64,000 bases of DNA from Rhodobacteraceae bacterium Alg231-30 (GTDB taxonomy: Bacteria > Pseudomonadota > Alphaproteobacteria > Rhodobacterales > Rhodobacteraceae). Below, piece after piece: positions 45,751-54,026 of the stretch. The stretch's first letter is position 1, and the number at the start of each line of letters is the position of its first letter. A program made the position numbers and the translations under genes. The notes below the pieces were generated by a model. It worked only from the letters and a program-made list of their open reading frames with translations, searched no databases and was not told where the DNA came from. Location: assembly GCA_900143615.1 (NCBI GenBank), contig FREU01000003.1, positions 1-64,000 of the forward strand. Reading direction: 5' to 3'.

Positions 45751-45984
45751 ATGAGCGACGTCGCAGACCGCGTAAAAAAGATCGTTGTAGAGCACTTGGG
45801 TGTGGAAGAAGACAAAGTTGTTGAAAACGCGTCCTTCATCGACGATCTGGGCGCTGACAGCTTGGACACAGTGGAACTGGTAATGGCTTTTGAAGAAGAG
45901 TTCGGCATCGAGATCCCTGATGACGCTGCTGAAACTATCCAGACTTTTGGCGACGCCACCAAATTCATCTCGGAAGCTGTTTAA
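45751..45984 (+). CDS. acpP: Acyl carrier protein
   Basis: This 77-aa carrier protein is acidic throughout. The phosphopantetheine attachment serine is in [10 protein letters not shown]. It shuttles acyl intermediates for fatty acid synthesis. GAGGAA precedes the ATG. The gene has its own probable promoter, a structured leader and an intrinsic terminator, suggesting expression independent of fabG and fabF. Confidence 0.98.
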   Translation: MSDVADRVKKIVVEHLGVEEDKVVENASFIDDLGADSLDTVELVMAFEEEFGIEIPDDAAETIQTFGDATKFISEAV

Positions 45985-46028
45985 TCTGAGATAGCGCACC
46001 GGAGAAATCTGGTTGTGCATAAATAGAG

Positions 46029-46060
46029 CGCCCGCGCAGCATCGCTGAAGCGGGCGTTTT
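46029..46060 (+). terminator. Intrinsic terminator of acpP
   Basis: CGCCCGC (46029-46035) and GCGGGCG (46050-46056) form a perfect stem followed by TTTT, 45 bases after the acpP stop codon. Confidence 0.85.
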
Positions 46061-46189
46061 CTGTTTGGAGACAGTGTGAGGCAGTCTGGACGGTGGCGCC
46101 TTGGGGATCGCAGCCATTTAACGGCGGATCGCAAAGAACTGCAGTTGACCACTTCACACTATATCCTACATGGTGTTTCGCGCTGCGCA

Positions 46190-46222
46190 CTCTTGCCCCT
46201 GAGGGGCGATGCGGGGTAAGAG
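46190..46222 (+). promoter_or_regulatory. Two competing hairpins in the fabF leader
   Basis: CTCTTGCCCC (46190-46199) can pair with GGGGTAAGAG (46213-46222) with one G-T wobble. The same GCCCC can instead pair with GGGGC at 46203-46207 around TGA. The two folds exclude each other, and an A-run follows. They lie 30 bases upstream of the fabF start. An upstream TTGACC (46144) with TACATG at about 46167 is a possible promoter. A regulatory switch is possible but not shown. Confidence 0.45.
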
Positions 46223-46252
46223 CAAAAAAAGACTTCTGAGGAAGGGCATATC

Positions 46253-47512
46253 ATGCGTCGTGTTGTTGTTACTGGGCTTGGTCTTGTTACTCCGCTGGCT
46301 TGCGGAGTGGAAGAAAGCTGGAGCCGTATTCTGGATGGTCAGTCGGGCGCAGGTCCGATTACACGGTTTGATCCTGAGCGGGTTACAACCAAATACGCTT
46401 GTCAGGTGCCGGATGGCGATGGCACGGATGGCACGTTCAATGCAGATGATTGGATGGCTCCTAAAGAACGTCGTAAGGTCGATGACTTTATCCTCTATGG
46501 CGTTGCTGCAGCGACTCAGGCAGTCGAAGACTCTGGCTGGAAGCCTGAAGACCAAGAAGGTCAGGAACGCACAGGCGTGATGATCGGCTCGGGCATTGGT
46601 GGCTTGCAGTCGATTGAGCAGACCACGCTGTTGATGGCTGAAAAAGGCCCGCGTCGCGTGTCGCCGTTCTTTATTCCCGGTGCGCTGATCAACCTGATGT
46701 CTGGTCAGGTCAGCATAAAATATCAATTCAAAGGCCCAAACCATGCTGTTGTGACGGCATGTTCGACCGGCGCGCACGCCATTGGTGATGCGGCACGTCT
46801 GATTGCATCGGATGATGCGGATGTGATGGTTGCGGGTGGCGGTGAAGCCGCGATTTGTGAGATCGGCATCGCGGGCTTTAACGCCTGTAAGGCGCTGAGC
46901 ACAAAATTTGGCGACGATCCTGAAAAGGCCAGCCGCCCCTATGATGCGGATCGTGATGGGTTTGTTATGGGCGAGGGTGCCGGTATTGTTGTGCTGGAAG
47001 AATATGAGCACGCCAAAGCCCGTGGTGCCAAGATTTATGCCGAAGTTCTGGGCTATGGTCTGTCCGGTGACGCCTATCACATCACTGCACCTTCTGAGGA
47101 TGGCGATGGTGGCGAACGTTCTATGCGTGCCGCTTTAAAGAAGGCGGGCCTTGAGCCAAAAGACATCGACTATATCAACGCGCATGGCACATCTACCATG
47201 GCGGACGTGATCGAATTGTCCGCTGTTGAGCGCCTGATGGGCGATGCTGCGGGTTCGGTTACAATGTCTTCTACCAAGTCGATGACCGGCCACCTGTTGG
47301 GGGCAGCTGGCGCGATTGAGGCGATCTTCTCGATCCTTGCGATCCGCGATCAGGTGGCTCCGCCGACAATCAACCTTAATACTAAAGCGGTAGATACGCC
47401 TGTGGATCTGGCACCAAACGCCAAAGTTGAGCGGGAAATCAATGTGGCCTTGTCCAATTCCTTTGGGTTCGGCGGCACAAATGCTTCGGTGATCTTCGGA
47501 AAGGTCAACTAA
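46253..47512 (+). CDS. fabF: 3-oxoacyl-ACP synthase II
   Basis: This 419-aa condensing enzyme elongates acyl-ACP with malonyl-ACP. The active-site cysteine is in ACSTGAHAIGDA and the two histidines are in NAHGTSTMADV and SMTGHLLGAAG. Length and motifs are standard for KASII. GAGGAAG precedes the ATG. Its stop overlaps the mltG start by one base (TAATG), so the two are translationally coupled. Confidence 0.97.
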   Translation: MRRVVVTGLGLVTPLACGVEESWSRILDGQSGAGPITRFDPERVTTKYACQVPDGDGTDGTFNADDWMAPKERRKVDDFILYGVAAATQAVEDSGWKPEDQEGQERTGVMIGSGIGGLQSIEQTTLLMAEKGPRRVSPFFIPGALINLMSGQVSIKYQFKGPNHAVVTACSTGAHAIGDAARLIASDDADVMVAGGGEAAICEIGIAGFNACKALSTKFGDDPEKASRPYDADRDGFVMGEGAGIVVLEEYEHAKARGAKIYAEVLGYGLSGDAYHITAPSEDGDGGERSMRAALKKAGLEPKDIDYINAHGTSTMADVIELSAVERLMGDAAGSVTMSSTKSMTGHLLGAAGAIEAIFSILAIRDQVAPPTINLNTKAVDTPVDLAPNAKVEREINVALSNSFGFGGTNASVIFGKVN

Positions 47513-48666
47513 TGTGGCGCAATATCGCCTCGAACGCGGTCACTCTGTTGATCGTGATCTCTTTCCTTTTGGCGGGCGTGATTCTTTTTGGACAGTCGCA
47601 ATATCGCTCTGAAGGGCCATTGGCGGAGGCCATGTGTCTGCGCGTTCCAAACGGATCCAACATGAGCCGCGTGTCAACAGATCTTGAGGATCAAGGCGCT
47701 ATTGGCAGCGGCGCCGTGTTTCGTCTGGGCGCTGAGTACTCTGCGAAGTCCGGTGATCTTAAGGCGGGAAGCTTTTTGGTGCCAGCCGGTTCGTCCATGG
47801 AAGAGATCGTGGATATTGTAACCCGTGGCGGCGCAAGCACTTGCGGCACTGAGGTTGTGTATCGTGTCGGTGTCACGCGCCAAAACGTGCAAGTACGTGA
47901 GTTGGACCCGACAACCGGTAGCTTTGCCGAAGTTGTGGCGTTTGAGTTGACTGACGAAGCGGAATTGCCTGAGCCATTCACGCGTGTGCGTGCGCAGGCG
48001 GACACGCGCTACCGGATTGCTGTGGCAGAAGGTGTGACCAGCTGGCAGGTGATGGATGCGCTCAACAACATCGATTTGCTGACCGGTGAGATAGAGTTGC
48101 CAGTCGAAGGTATGTTGGCGCCTGACAGCTATGAGGTTTCTGCGGGGGACACGCGCGCAAGCGTCATCACGCGCATGGAGCAAGCTCAGGAGGTTCTGAT
48201 CGCCGCAGCATGGGAAGGTCGTGCCGATGGCGTGCCGCTCAATACTGCGGAAGAGCTGTTGATCCTGGCCTCGATCATCGAAAAGGAAACCGCGGTGCCA
48301 GAAGAACGTCGCACCGTGGCAAGCGTGTTTTCAAACCGTCTGAACCGCGGCATGCGTCTACAAACCGACCCAACCGTGATCTATGGTGTGACCAAAGGTG
48401 TGGGTGTTCTCGGGCGCGGTTTGCGCCAAAGTGAGCTGCGCGGCGCAACACCTTGGAATACCTACGTGATCGAAGGTTTACCACCGACACCAATTGCTAA
48501 TCCGGGGCGCGCAAGTCTTGAGGCGGCGGCCAATCCGGATGACACAAGCTATATCTTCTTCGTGGCGGATGGCACGGGTGGACATGCGTTTGCGGAAACT
48601 CTGTCTGAGCATAATGCCAACGTGGCTGAGTGGCGCAAAATTGAAGCAGAACGTGCCAATCAATAG
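47512..48666 (+). CDS. mltG: Endolytic murein transglycosylase MltG
   Basis: A 384-aa inner-membrane enzyme with an N-terminal helix (AVTLLIVISFLLAGVILFG), a LysM-like segment, and the YceG domain with the catalytic glutamate in SIIEKETAVPEER. It also has LQTDPTVIYGVTKG and the terminal NTYVIEGLPPTPIANPGRAS. It cuts nascent glycan strands to end elongation. It is coupled to fabF and followed by an intrinsic terminator that separates it from the GTA cluster. Confidence 0.96.
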   Translation: MWRNIASNAVTLLIVISFLLAGVILFGQSQYRSEGPLAEAMCLRVPNGSNMSRVSTDLEDQGAIGSGAVFRLGAEYSAKSGDLKAGSFLVPAGSSMEEIVDIVTRGGASTCGTEVVYRVGVTRQNVQVRELDPTTGSFAEVVAFELTDEAELPEPFTRVRAQADTRYRIAVAEGVTSWQVMDALNNIDLLTGEIELPVEGMLAPDSYEVSAGDTRASVITRMEQAQEVLIAAAWEGRADGVPLNTAEELLILASIIEKETAVPEERRTVASVFSNRLNRGMRLQTDPTVIYGVTKGVGVLGRGLRQSELRGATPWNTYVIEGLPPTPIANPGRASLEAAANPDDTSYIFFVADGTGGHAFAETLSEHNANVAEWRKIEAERANQ

Positions 48667-48690
48667 GCGATTGTTGGTGATTTAAGCATA

Positions 48691-48722
48691 CGGCCGGGGC
48701 AATTGCTCCGGCCGTTTCTTTT
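48691..48722 (+). terminator. Intrinsic terminator of the fabF-mltG operon
   Basis: CGGCCGGGGC and GCTCCGGCCG pair around AATT with one mismatch, followed by TTTCTTTTT. It lies 25 bases after the mltG stop codon. Confidence 0.9.
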
Positions 48723-48786
48723 TGAAGGGTTGCGATAACGGGGAAACTGAGTTCGATAGGGTAACTATCTGATAAGGTTGTTTTAT

Positions 48787-48815
48787 TTGACTTTGCGTGC
48801 GGTGCCCTGTAATCA
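48787..48815 (+). promoter_or_regulatory. Probable promoter of the GTA operon
   Basis: TTGACT (48787-48792) and TAATCA (48810-48815) are separated by exactly 17 bp, close to the sigma-70 consensus. Transcription would start near 48822, in the gap between the mltG terminator and g1. Just upstream is a small palindrome GATAG GGTAA CTATC, which might be an activator site. In R. capsulatus the cluster is activated by GafA and CtrA. No CtrA box is evident here by eye. Confidence 0.55.
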
Positions 48816-48841
48816 TTTGGATATGCTAGAAGGCATGTGAG

Positions 48842-48875
48842 CGGCGTTTGGAGGAAATCCCGAACGCCGTTTTTT
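48842..48875 (+). terminator. Terminator-like hairpin in the GTA leader
   Basis: CGGCGTT (48842-48848) and AACGCCG (48863-48869) form a perfect stem with a loop containing GGAGG, followed immediately by TTTTTT. It is a canonical intrinsic terminator. It sits about 20 bases after the predicted GTA transcription start and 33 bases before the g1 start codon, so it would act as an attenuator. Confidence 0.75.
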
Positions 48876-48907
48876 CATGTTGCTTGTGCGGAGGGGGTGG
48901 ACTGCGC

Positions 48908-49279
48908 ATGAGAGGCAAAGAGCATCTAATGACAAATAAAAATCCGCCTAAGGGCACTGTTGCGTTGAAACAAGACATCGACGCGCTACGGCAATCGCTT
49001 CGCAAGATTACCCAAGATTTGGAAATTCTGAATGGCAAAATCCGTTCAGGCGATCCGGTCGCATTGGGAAAAGCGCCAATATTTCTGGCCGAAGTCAGAC
49101 AGTGTGTTCGATTGGCTTTGCAAACGGAGAAACAAATTGATGACCACAAACTTGCAACCCAAAGCGGGGCAGCTGTTCACGCCCTCGACCTTGATGCCGC
49201 CCGATCTTCGATCCGCTGCCGTTTGGATCGCCTCCGAACCTGCGCAGGTGCAGGCCGATTTCCTGAACAGCCTGACTGA
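48908..49279 (+). CDS. orfg1: GTA protein g1, probable small terminase subunit
   Basis: A 123-aa protein at the head of the GTA cluster. In RcGTA the g1 product is the small terminase that partners TerL in DNA packaging. The central KGTVALKQDIDALRQSLRKI is a predicted coiled coil, and the end (ALDLDAARSSIRCRLDRLRT) looks helical and conserved. ATG 48908 is chosen with GGGTGG seven bases ahead; ATG 48929 is an alternative. The last 140 bases overlap the proposed start of g2 in another frame. The identification rests mainly on position and general pattern. Confidence 0.75.
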   Translation: MRGKEHLMTNKNPPKGTVALKQDIDALRQSLRKITQDLEILNGKIRSGDPVALGKAPIFLAEVRQCVRLALQTEKQIDDHKLATQSGAAVHALDLDAARSSIRCRLDRLRTCAGAGRFPEQPD

Positions 49280-50549
49280 GGGAGAGCTACTGGCTCTCCC
49301 ATTTTTGTTCGACTTCTGGGCGATGCCGCATCAGTTACCGCCCGACGGGGCGTGGAAAACCTGGGTGATCCTTGGCGGACGGGGCGCAGGTAAAACCCGC
49401 GCGGGCGCCGAGTGGGTGCGTGCCCAAGTTGAAGGTGCGGGGCCGATGGACAGAGGACGCGCAAGGCGTGTGGCTTTGGTCGGGGAAACGATTGATCAGG
49501 TTCGGGATGTGATGGTGTTTGGCGACAGCGGTATTCTGGCGTGCTCACCGCCCGATCGGATGCCGGTTTGGGAAGCGGGGCGCAAACGTCTGGTTTGGCC
49601 CAATGGCGCTGAGGCCAAGGCGTTTTCCGCCCATGATCCCGAAAGCCTGCGGGGGCCGCAATTTGACGCGGCTTGGGCGGATGAGCTGGCAAAGTGGCGC
49701 AATGCGCAGGAAACATGGGACATGTTGCAGTTTTCGCTGCGATTGGGAGAGCACCCTCAACAGATTGTCACCACAACGCCGCGCAATACAGCGGTGCTGA
49801 AGGCTCTACTGAAGGCGGCCAGTATGGTGCAAACATCAGCGGCAACCGAGGCCAATCGCGCAAATCTGGCAGACAGTTTTCTGCAGGAGGTGCGCGCACG
49901 TTATGAGGGGACGCGTTTGGGACGACAGGAGCTGGATGGTACGCTGCTGGAGGACCACGAAGGGGCGTTGTGGCGGCGTGATATGCTGGATGCTGCCCGT
50001 ATCGCAAAAGCGCCCGACATGGACCGGATCGTTGTGGCCGTGGATCCACCGGTAAGTGGGCATTCCAAGTCAGATGAGTGTGGGATTGTCGTCGTTGGTG
50101 CTGTCACCAAAGGACCTGTACAGGATTGGCGGGCGTATGTGTTGGAAGATGTGACCATGGGTGCGGCAAGTCCAGATGCTTGGGCCCGGGTGGCGATTGC
50201 AGCGATGGAAAGCTGGGGCGGAGATCGCTTGGTGGCTGAGGTCAATCAGGGCGGCGATCTGGTGCAATCGGTGATCAACCAAATCGATCCGCTGGTGCCG
50301 TTTCGCGCGGTGCGCGCCACCCGAGGCAAGGCTGCGCGCGCGGAACCTGTGGCGGCGCTCTATGAGCAGGGGCGGGTGCATCACCTTGCGGGATTGGATC
50401 AGCTGGAAGACCAGATGTGTCGCATGACGTTGCAGGGCTATGAGGGCGGGCGCAGTCCGGACCGGCTGGATGCGCTGGTTTGGGCGCTGACTGATTTGAT
50501 CATTGATCCGGCAGCGCATTGGCGGCGTCCTCGAATGCGGGGGCTATAG
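49140..50549 (+). CDS. orfg2: GTA large terminase (TerL) g2
   Basis: This 469-aa DNA-packaging ATPase and nuclease has Walker A in WVILGGRGAGKTRAGAEWV, Walker B near PQFDAAWADELAKWRN, and an RNase H-like nuclease domain in the second half (IVVAVDPPVSGHSKSDECG and later DRLDALVWALTDL). ATG 49140 has GGAGA upstream and gives MTTNLQPKAG. ATG 49194 is also possible, since the conserved region begins with RSAAVWIASEP. In GTAs this motor packages random host DNA of about 4 kb. All motor motifs are intact. Confidence 0.95.
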   Translation: MTTNLQPKAGQLFTPSTLMPPDLRSAAVWIASEPAQVQADFLNSLTEGELLALPFLFDFWAMPHQLPPDGAWKTWVILGGRGAGKTRAGAEWVRAQVEGAGPMDRGRARRVALVGETIDQVRDVMVFGDSGILACSPPDRMPVWEAGRKRLVWPNGAEAKAFSAHDPESLRGPQFDAAWADELAKWRNAQETWDMLQFSLRLGEHPQQIVTTTPRNTAVLKALLKAASMVQTSAATEANRANLADSFLQEVRARYEGTRLGRQELDGTLLEDHEGALWRRDMLDAARIAKAPDMDRIVVAVDPPVSGHSKSDECGIVVVGAVTKGPVQDWRAYVLEDVTMGAASPDAWARVAIAAMESWGGDRLVAEVNQGGDLVQSVINQIDPLVPFRAVRATRGKAARAEPVAALYEQGRVHHLAGLDQLEDQMCRMTLQGYEGGRSPDRLDALVWALTDLIIDPAAHWRRPRMRGL

Positions 50550-50690
50550 GGCTTCCAGCCCTGCGCGCAACGCCTCGCGTGCGGTGGTCTCGGCGGAAAT
50601 TAAACCCACTCTGCGATAACTGGTCTTGTTCAAAAGACGACCCCCGAAAAACATCTCGGAACGGTCAAGGCGGATGAGGAGCACGACACT

Positions 50691-51878
50691 ATGCTTAAGG
50701 ACTTCTTTGGACAGCGCGCTGTCAAAGCCCCAGAAGAAAAGGCCAGCGCCGCAGGGCCGGTGTTTGCCGGGCATGGGGCAGGGCGTGTAGCGTGGAGTCC
50801 GCGTGATACTGTGTCGCTTACAAAAACCGGATTTGCCGGAAACCCTGTTGGGTTTCGCTCGGTCAAGTTGATTGCCGAGAGTGCGGCGGCATTGCCTTTG
50901 GTGCTGCAAGACAGCCAGCAGCGGTTTGAGACCCACCCTTTGGTGTCATTGATCACATCGCCCAATGCCGCACAGGGCCGTGCGGAGCTGCTTGAAGCCC
51001 TCTACGGCCAGCTGTTGCTGTCAGGCAATGGCTATCTTGAGGCGGTGATGTCTGATCAGGGCGCACCGCTGGAGCTGCATGTGCTGCGTTCGGACCGTAT
51101 GAGCGTTGTGCCGGGCGCGGATGGATGGCCGGTGGCCTATGAATACGCGGTGGGTGGGCGCAAACACCGGTTTGATGTTCAGGGGCAGCCAACAGTGTGC
51201 CACATCAAAAGCTTTCATCCGCAGGACGATCATTATGGTTTATCGCCCCTTCAGGCGGCTGCGATGGCGTTGGATGTGCACAATAGCGCGTCGCGGTGGT
51301 CCAAGGCATTGCTGGACAATGCTGCGCGGCCGTCGGGGGCAATTGTGTATCGGGGGGCGGATGGCCAAAGCAGCATGAGCACGGATCAGTATGATCGGTT
51401 GGTGAGTGAGATGGAAAGCCATCATCAAGGCGCGCGCAATGCGGGTCGCCCGATGTTGCTGGAAGGCGGGTTGGATTGGAAACCTATGGGGTTTTCGCCC
51501 AGTGACATGGAATTTCAGAAAACCAAAGAGGCGGCGGCGCGGGAAGTGGCCTTGGCCTTTGGTGTGCCGCCGATGTTGCTCGGGCTGCAAGGGGATGCGA
51601 CCTATGCCAACTATCAGGAAGCCAATCGCGCGTTCTATCGCCTGACGGTGCTGCCGTTGGCGACGCGGGTTGCGGCGGCTGTAGGCAATTGGTTATCGGG
51701 TTTTGGCGGAGACGACCTCACACTTAAGCCAGATTTGGATCAGGTGCCTGCTTTGGCGGCTGAGCGGGACGCGCAATGGAGCCGGATTTCGGCCGCAGGG
51801 TTTCTGAGCGATGCAGAAAAGCGGTCGTTGCTGGGGCTGCCGCCAAGTTCCAAGGCGGGTGAGGTTTCAGATGGGTGA
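50691..51878 (+). CDS. orfg3: GTA portal protein g3 (HK97 family)
   Basis: A 395-aa portal protein forming the dodecameric ring at the capsid vertex. LLLSGNGYLEAVMSDQGAPL, HIKSFHPQDDHYGLSPLQAA and ALAFGVPPMLLGLQGDATYA are characteristic HK97-type portal segments. It begins 141 bp after g2. Its stop overlaps the g3.5 start by 8 bp. Confidence 0.95.
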   Translation: MLKDFFGQRAVKAPEEKASAAGPVFAGHGAGRVAWSPRDTVSLTKTGFAGNPVGFRSVKLIAESAAALPLVLQDSQQRFETHPLVSLITSPNAAQGRAELLEALYGQLLLSGNGYLEAVMSDQGAPLELHVLRSDRMSVVPGADGWPVAYEYAVGGRKHRFDVQGQPTVCHIKSFHPQDDHYGLSPLQAAAMALDVHNSASRWSKALLDNAARPSGAIVYRGADGQSSMSTDQYDRLVSEMESHHQGARNAGRPMLLEGGLDWKPMGFSPSDMEFQKTKEAAAREVALAFGVPPMLLGLQGDATYANYQEANRAFYRLTVLPLATRVAAAVGNWLSGFGGDDLTLKPDLDQVPALAAERDAQWSRISAAGFLSDAEKRSLLGLPPSSKAGEVSDG

Positions 51879-52107
51879 GCACCGCTATGGGTTTGAGCCA
51901 TTTGATTGTGCGCCAGCCTTGCGCCTAGAGGCCCATGAGCGGGTGGCAAAGCTGCAAATGGATGGGTTGAACCGTCGGTTGGACAAAATTGAAGAGATGA
52001 TTGAGCGGTTGGAGCGGCGGTTGTGGTTAACGGTGTACGGCGTGATTGGCACCATTCTGGCGACGGCGTTTCAGTCGTTGGTTGCAGCCTCGCCGGTGTT
52101 GGGTTGA
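51871..52107 (+). CDS. orfg3.5: GTA small protein g3.5, single membrane helix
   Basis: A 78-aa protein with a short coiled-coil-like segment (RVAKLQMDGLNRRLDKIEEM) and a C-terminal helix (LTVYGVIGTILATAFQSLVA). It overlaps the portal gene by 8 bp. A small ORF in this position is also annotated in the R. capsulatus GTA. Its role in particle production is not established. Confidence 0.75.
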   Translation: MGEHRYGFEPFDCAPALRLEAHERVAKLQMDGLNRRLDKIEEMIERLERRLWLTVYGVIGTILATAFQSLVAASPVLG

Positions 52108-52121
52108 AGAAGGAATTCGAT

Positions 52122-52679
52122 ATGGAACAAGACACGGGACTAGAGCACAAATTTGCCCGCTTTGGCGAGGATGTCGCGGTGCAGGATGGTGCGGTGATTG
52201 AAGGCTATGCGTCGCTGTTTGGCGCGGCTGATCAGGGCGGAGATGTTGTGCAAACGGGGGCCTATGGCAAGTCGCTCAGCGCGCTGAGTGCTGCGGGGCG
52301 TCGGGTCAAAATGCTGTGGCAACATGATCCGGCGCAACCGATTGGCATTTGGGATGAGGTGCGCGAGGACGCCAAAGGCTTGTGGGTCAAGGGGCGCCTG
52401 CTTGAGGAGGTGGCACGCGGGCGCGAGGCGGCGGCGCTGATTGCTGCGGGGGCCATTGACGGGCTGTCGATCGGGTATCGCACGGTGCGCGCGGCGCGCA
52501 ATGTCAAGGGCGCGCGGCTTTTGAAGGAACTGGAGCTTTGGGAGGTGTCTCTTGTGACCTTCCCGATGCTGCCCAGTGCGCAGATTCAGGCAAAGCAAGA
52601 GGACACCTTGCTCGCGTGTGACCTGCGGGAATTGGCGGCGACTTTTGAAGGCGCACGTCGGGAACTGTCATCCGGCTGA
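52122..52679 (+). CDS. orfg4: GTA prohead protease g4 (HK97 family)
   Basis: A 185-aa serine protease of the S78 family that matures the capsid. The conserved His is in KMLWQHDPAQPIGIWDEV and the nucleophile Ser is in AIDGLSIGYRT. A third conserved segment reads ELWEVSLVTFPML. ATG 52122 (MEQDTGLEHK) has AAGAAGGAA upstream. It lies between the portal and capsid genes as in HK97-like phages. Confidence 0.94.
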   Translation: MEQDTGLEHKFARFGEDVAVQDGAVIEGYASLFGAADQGGDVVQTGAYGKSLSALSAAGRRVKMLWQHDPAQPIGIWDEVREDAKGLWVKGRLLEEVARGREAAALIAAGAIDGLSIGYRTVRAARNVKGARLLKELELWEVSLVTFPMLPSAQIQAKQEDTLLACDLRELAATFEGARRELSSG

Positions 52680-52710
52680 GCCGGCAAGACGCAAGATTGA
52701 GGAAAATTGG

Positions 52711-53889
52711 ATGAGCAAAACCGAGGCAGCGCCTCGGGGCGGAGAAGATGTGTCTCTGGCCTCAGAGGTGAAGACAGCGGTGGCGGGTTTTATGGGCGAT
52801 TTGAAAACGTTCACCGCCGACCTTGAACAACGTTTTACGAAGCAGGAAGAGCGAATGACCATGTTGGAACGAAAAACAGTGACCACAGCGCGCCCGGTTT
52901 TGGGCATGGCGGATCAACACGCCCCACATCAGAAGGCGTTTGATGCCTATCTGCGTACCGGCGAAGATGATGGTCTGCGTGGCTTGGAGTTGGACAGCAA
53001 ATCAATGTCCACGGCTGTGAACAGCGACGGCGGCTATCTGGTGGATCCGCAGACCTCTGAAACGATCCGTTCGGTGCTAAATGCCACGGCGTCTATCCGT
53101 GCAATTGCCAATGTGGTGAATGTCGAAGCCACGTCTTACGATGTGCTGATCGACACCACCGAAGCAGGTGCGGGCTGGGCAGATGAGACATCGTCCACAA
53201 GCGAAACCGGCACGCCAAACATCGAGCGCATCGCCATTCCACTACATGAGCTTTCGGCGCTGCCCAAGGCCTCCCAACGCCTGCTGGATGACAGCGCATT
53301 TGATATTGAAAACTGGCTGGCTGGACGCGTGGCGGACAAGTTCGCCCGCGCTGAGGCGGCGGCGTTTGTGTCTGGTGACGGGGTCGACAAGCCAACGGGT
53401 TTCTTGACGCACACGGTCGTGGATGACGCCAGTTGGAGTTGGGGCAATCTTGGCTATGTGGCGACCGGTGTGGACGCAGCGTTTGATGGCGGTGATGCGA
53501 TCATAGATCTGGTTTATGCCTTGGGCGCACAGTACCGCGCCAATGGCAGCTTTGTGATGAACTCAAAAACCGCAGGCGCTGTGCGCAAGCTCAAGGATGC
53601 GGATGGGCGGTTCTTGTGGTCAGACGGTCTGGCCGCCGGCGAGCCCGCACGCCTATTGGGATATCCGGTGCTGATTGCCGAAGACATGCCCGATATCGCC
53701 TCGGATGCTGATGCCATTGCTTTTGGCGATTTTAACGCAGGCTACACTGTGGCCGAGCGCCCCGATTTGCGTATTCTGCGCGATCCGTTCAGCGCCAAAC
53801 CACATGTTCTGTTCTATGCCACCAAACGTATTGGCGGTGATGTGAGCGACTTTGCAGCGATCAAGCTGCTGCGGTTCTCAGCGGCCTAA
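52711..53889 (+). CDS. orfg5: GTA major capsid protein g5 (HK97 fold)
   Basis: A 392-aa capsid precursor. The N-terminal 100 residues form a coiled-coil delta domain acting as scaffold (FTADLEQRFTKQEERMTMLE), removed by the g4 protease. The mature part begins near MSTAVNSDGGYLVDPQ and contains LSALPKASQRLLDDSAFDIE and RLLGYPVLIAEDMPD, typical of HK97 capsids. ATG 52711 (MSKTEAAPRG) has GAGGAAAA before it. A hairpin follows the gene. Confidence 0.96.
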   Translation: MSKTEAAPRGGEDVSLASEVKTAVAGFMGDLKTFTADLEQRFTKQEERMTMLERKTVTTARPVLGMADQHAPHQKAFDAYLRTGEDDGLRGLELDSKSMSTAVNSDGGYLVDPQTSETIRSVLNATASIRAIANVVNVEATSYDVLIDTTEAGAGWADETSSTSETGTPNIERIAIPLHELSALPKASQRLLDDSAFDIENWLAGRVADKFARAEAAAFVSGDGVDKPTGFLTHTVVDDASWSWGNLGYVATGVDAAFDGGDAIIDLVYALGAQYRANGSFVMNSKTAGAVRKLKDADGRFLWSDGLAAGEPARLLGYPVLIAEDMPDIASDADAIAFGDFNAGYTVAERPDLRILRDPFSAKPHVLFYATKRIGGDVSDFAAIKLLRFSAA

Positions 53890-53902
53890 AGGCTTAGAAA
53901 AG

Positions 53903-53920
53903 CGGCAGCTTAGGCTGCCG
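53903..53920 (+). other. Hairpin after the GTA capsid gene
   Basis: CGGCAGC and GCTGCCG form a perfect stem with a TTAG loop, 13 bases after the capsid stop codon and with no T-run. It separates g5 from g6 and may stabilise capsid mRNA or cause partial termination, giving more capsid than tail proteins. Confidence 0.6.
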
Positions 53921-54026
53921 TTGGGGCGCGCGCCGGACTTCGTCACGTTGTCTAGCTTACCCCCTCCGTTCGAGCGACGTGAGGGCGCGCGCCCAATCTG
54001 CAAACAAGAGAGTTTCGGAGAAAGTG

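Noticed and set aside
48842-48875. Second terminator belonging to mltG
   Set aside because: mltG already has a strong terminator at 48691-48722, and a good promoter lies between the two, so this hairpin is better read as part of the GTA leader.
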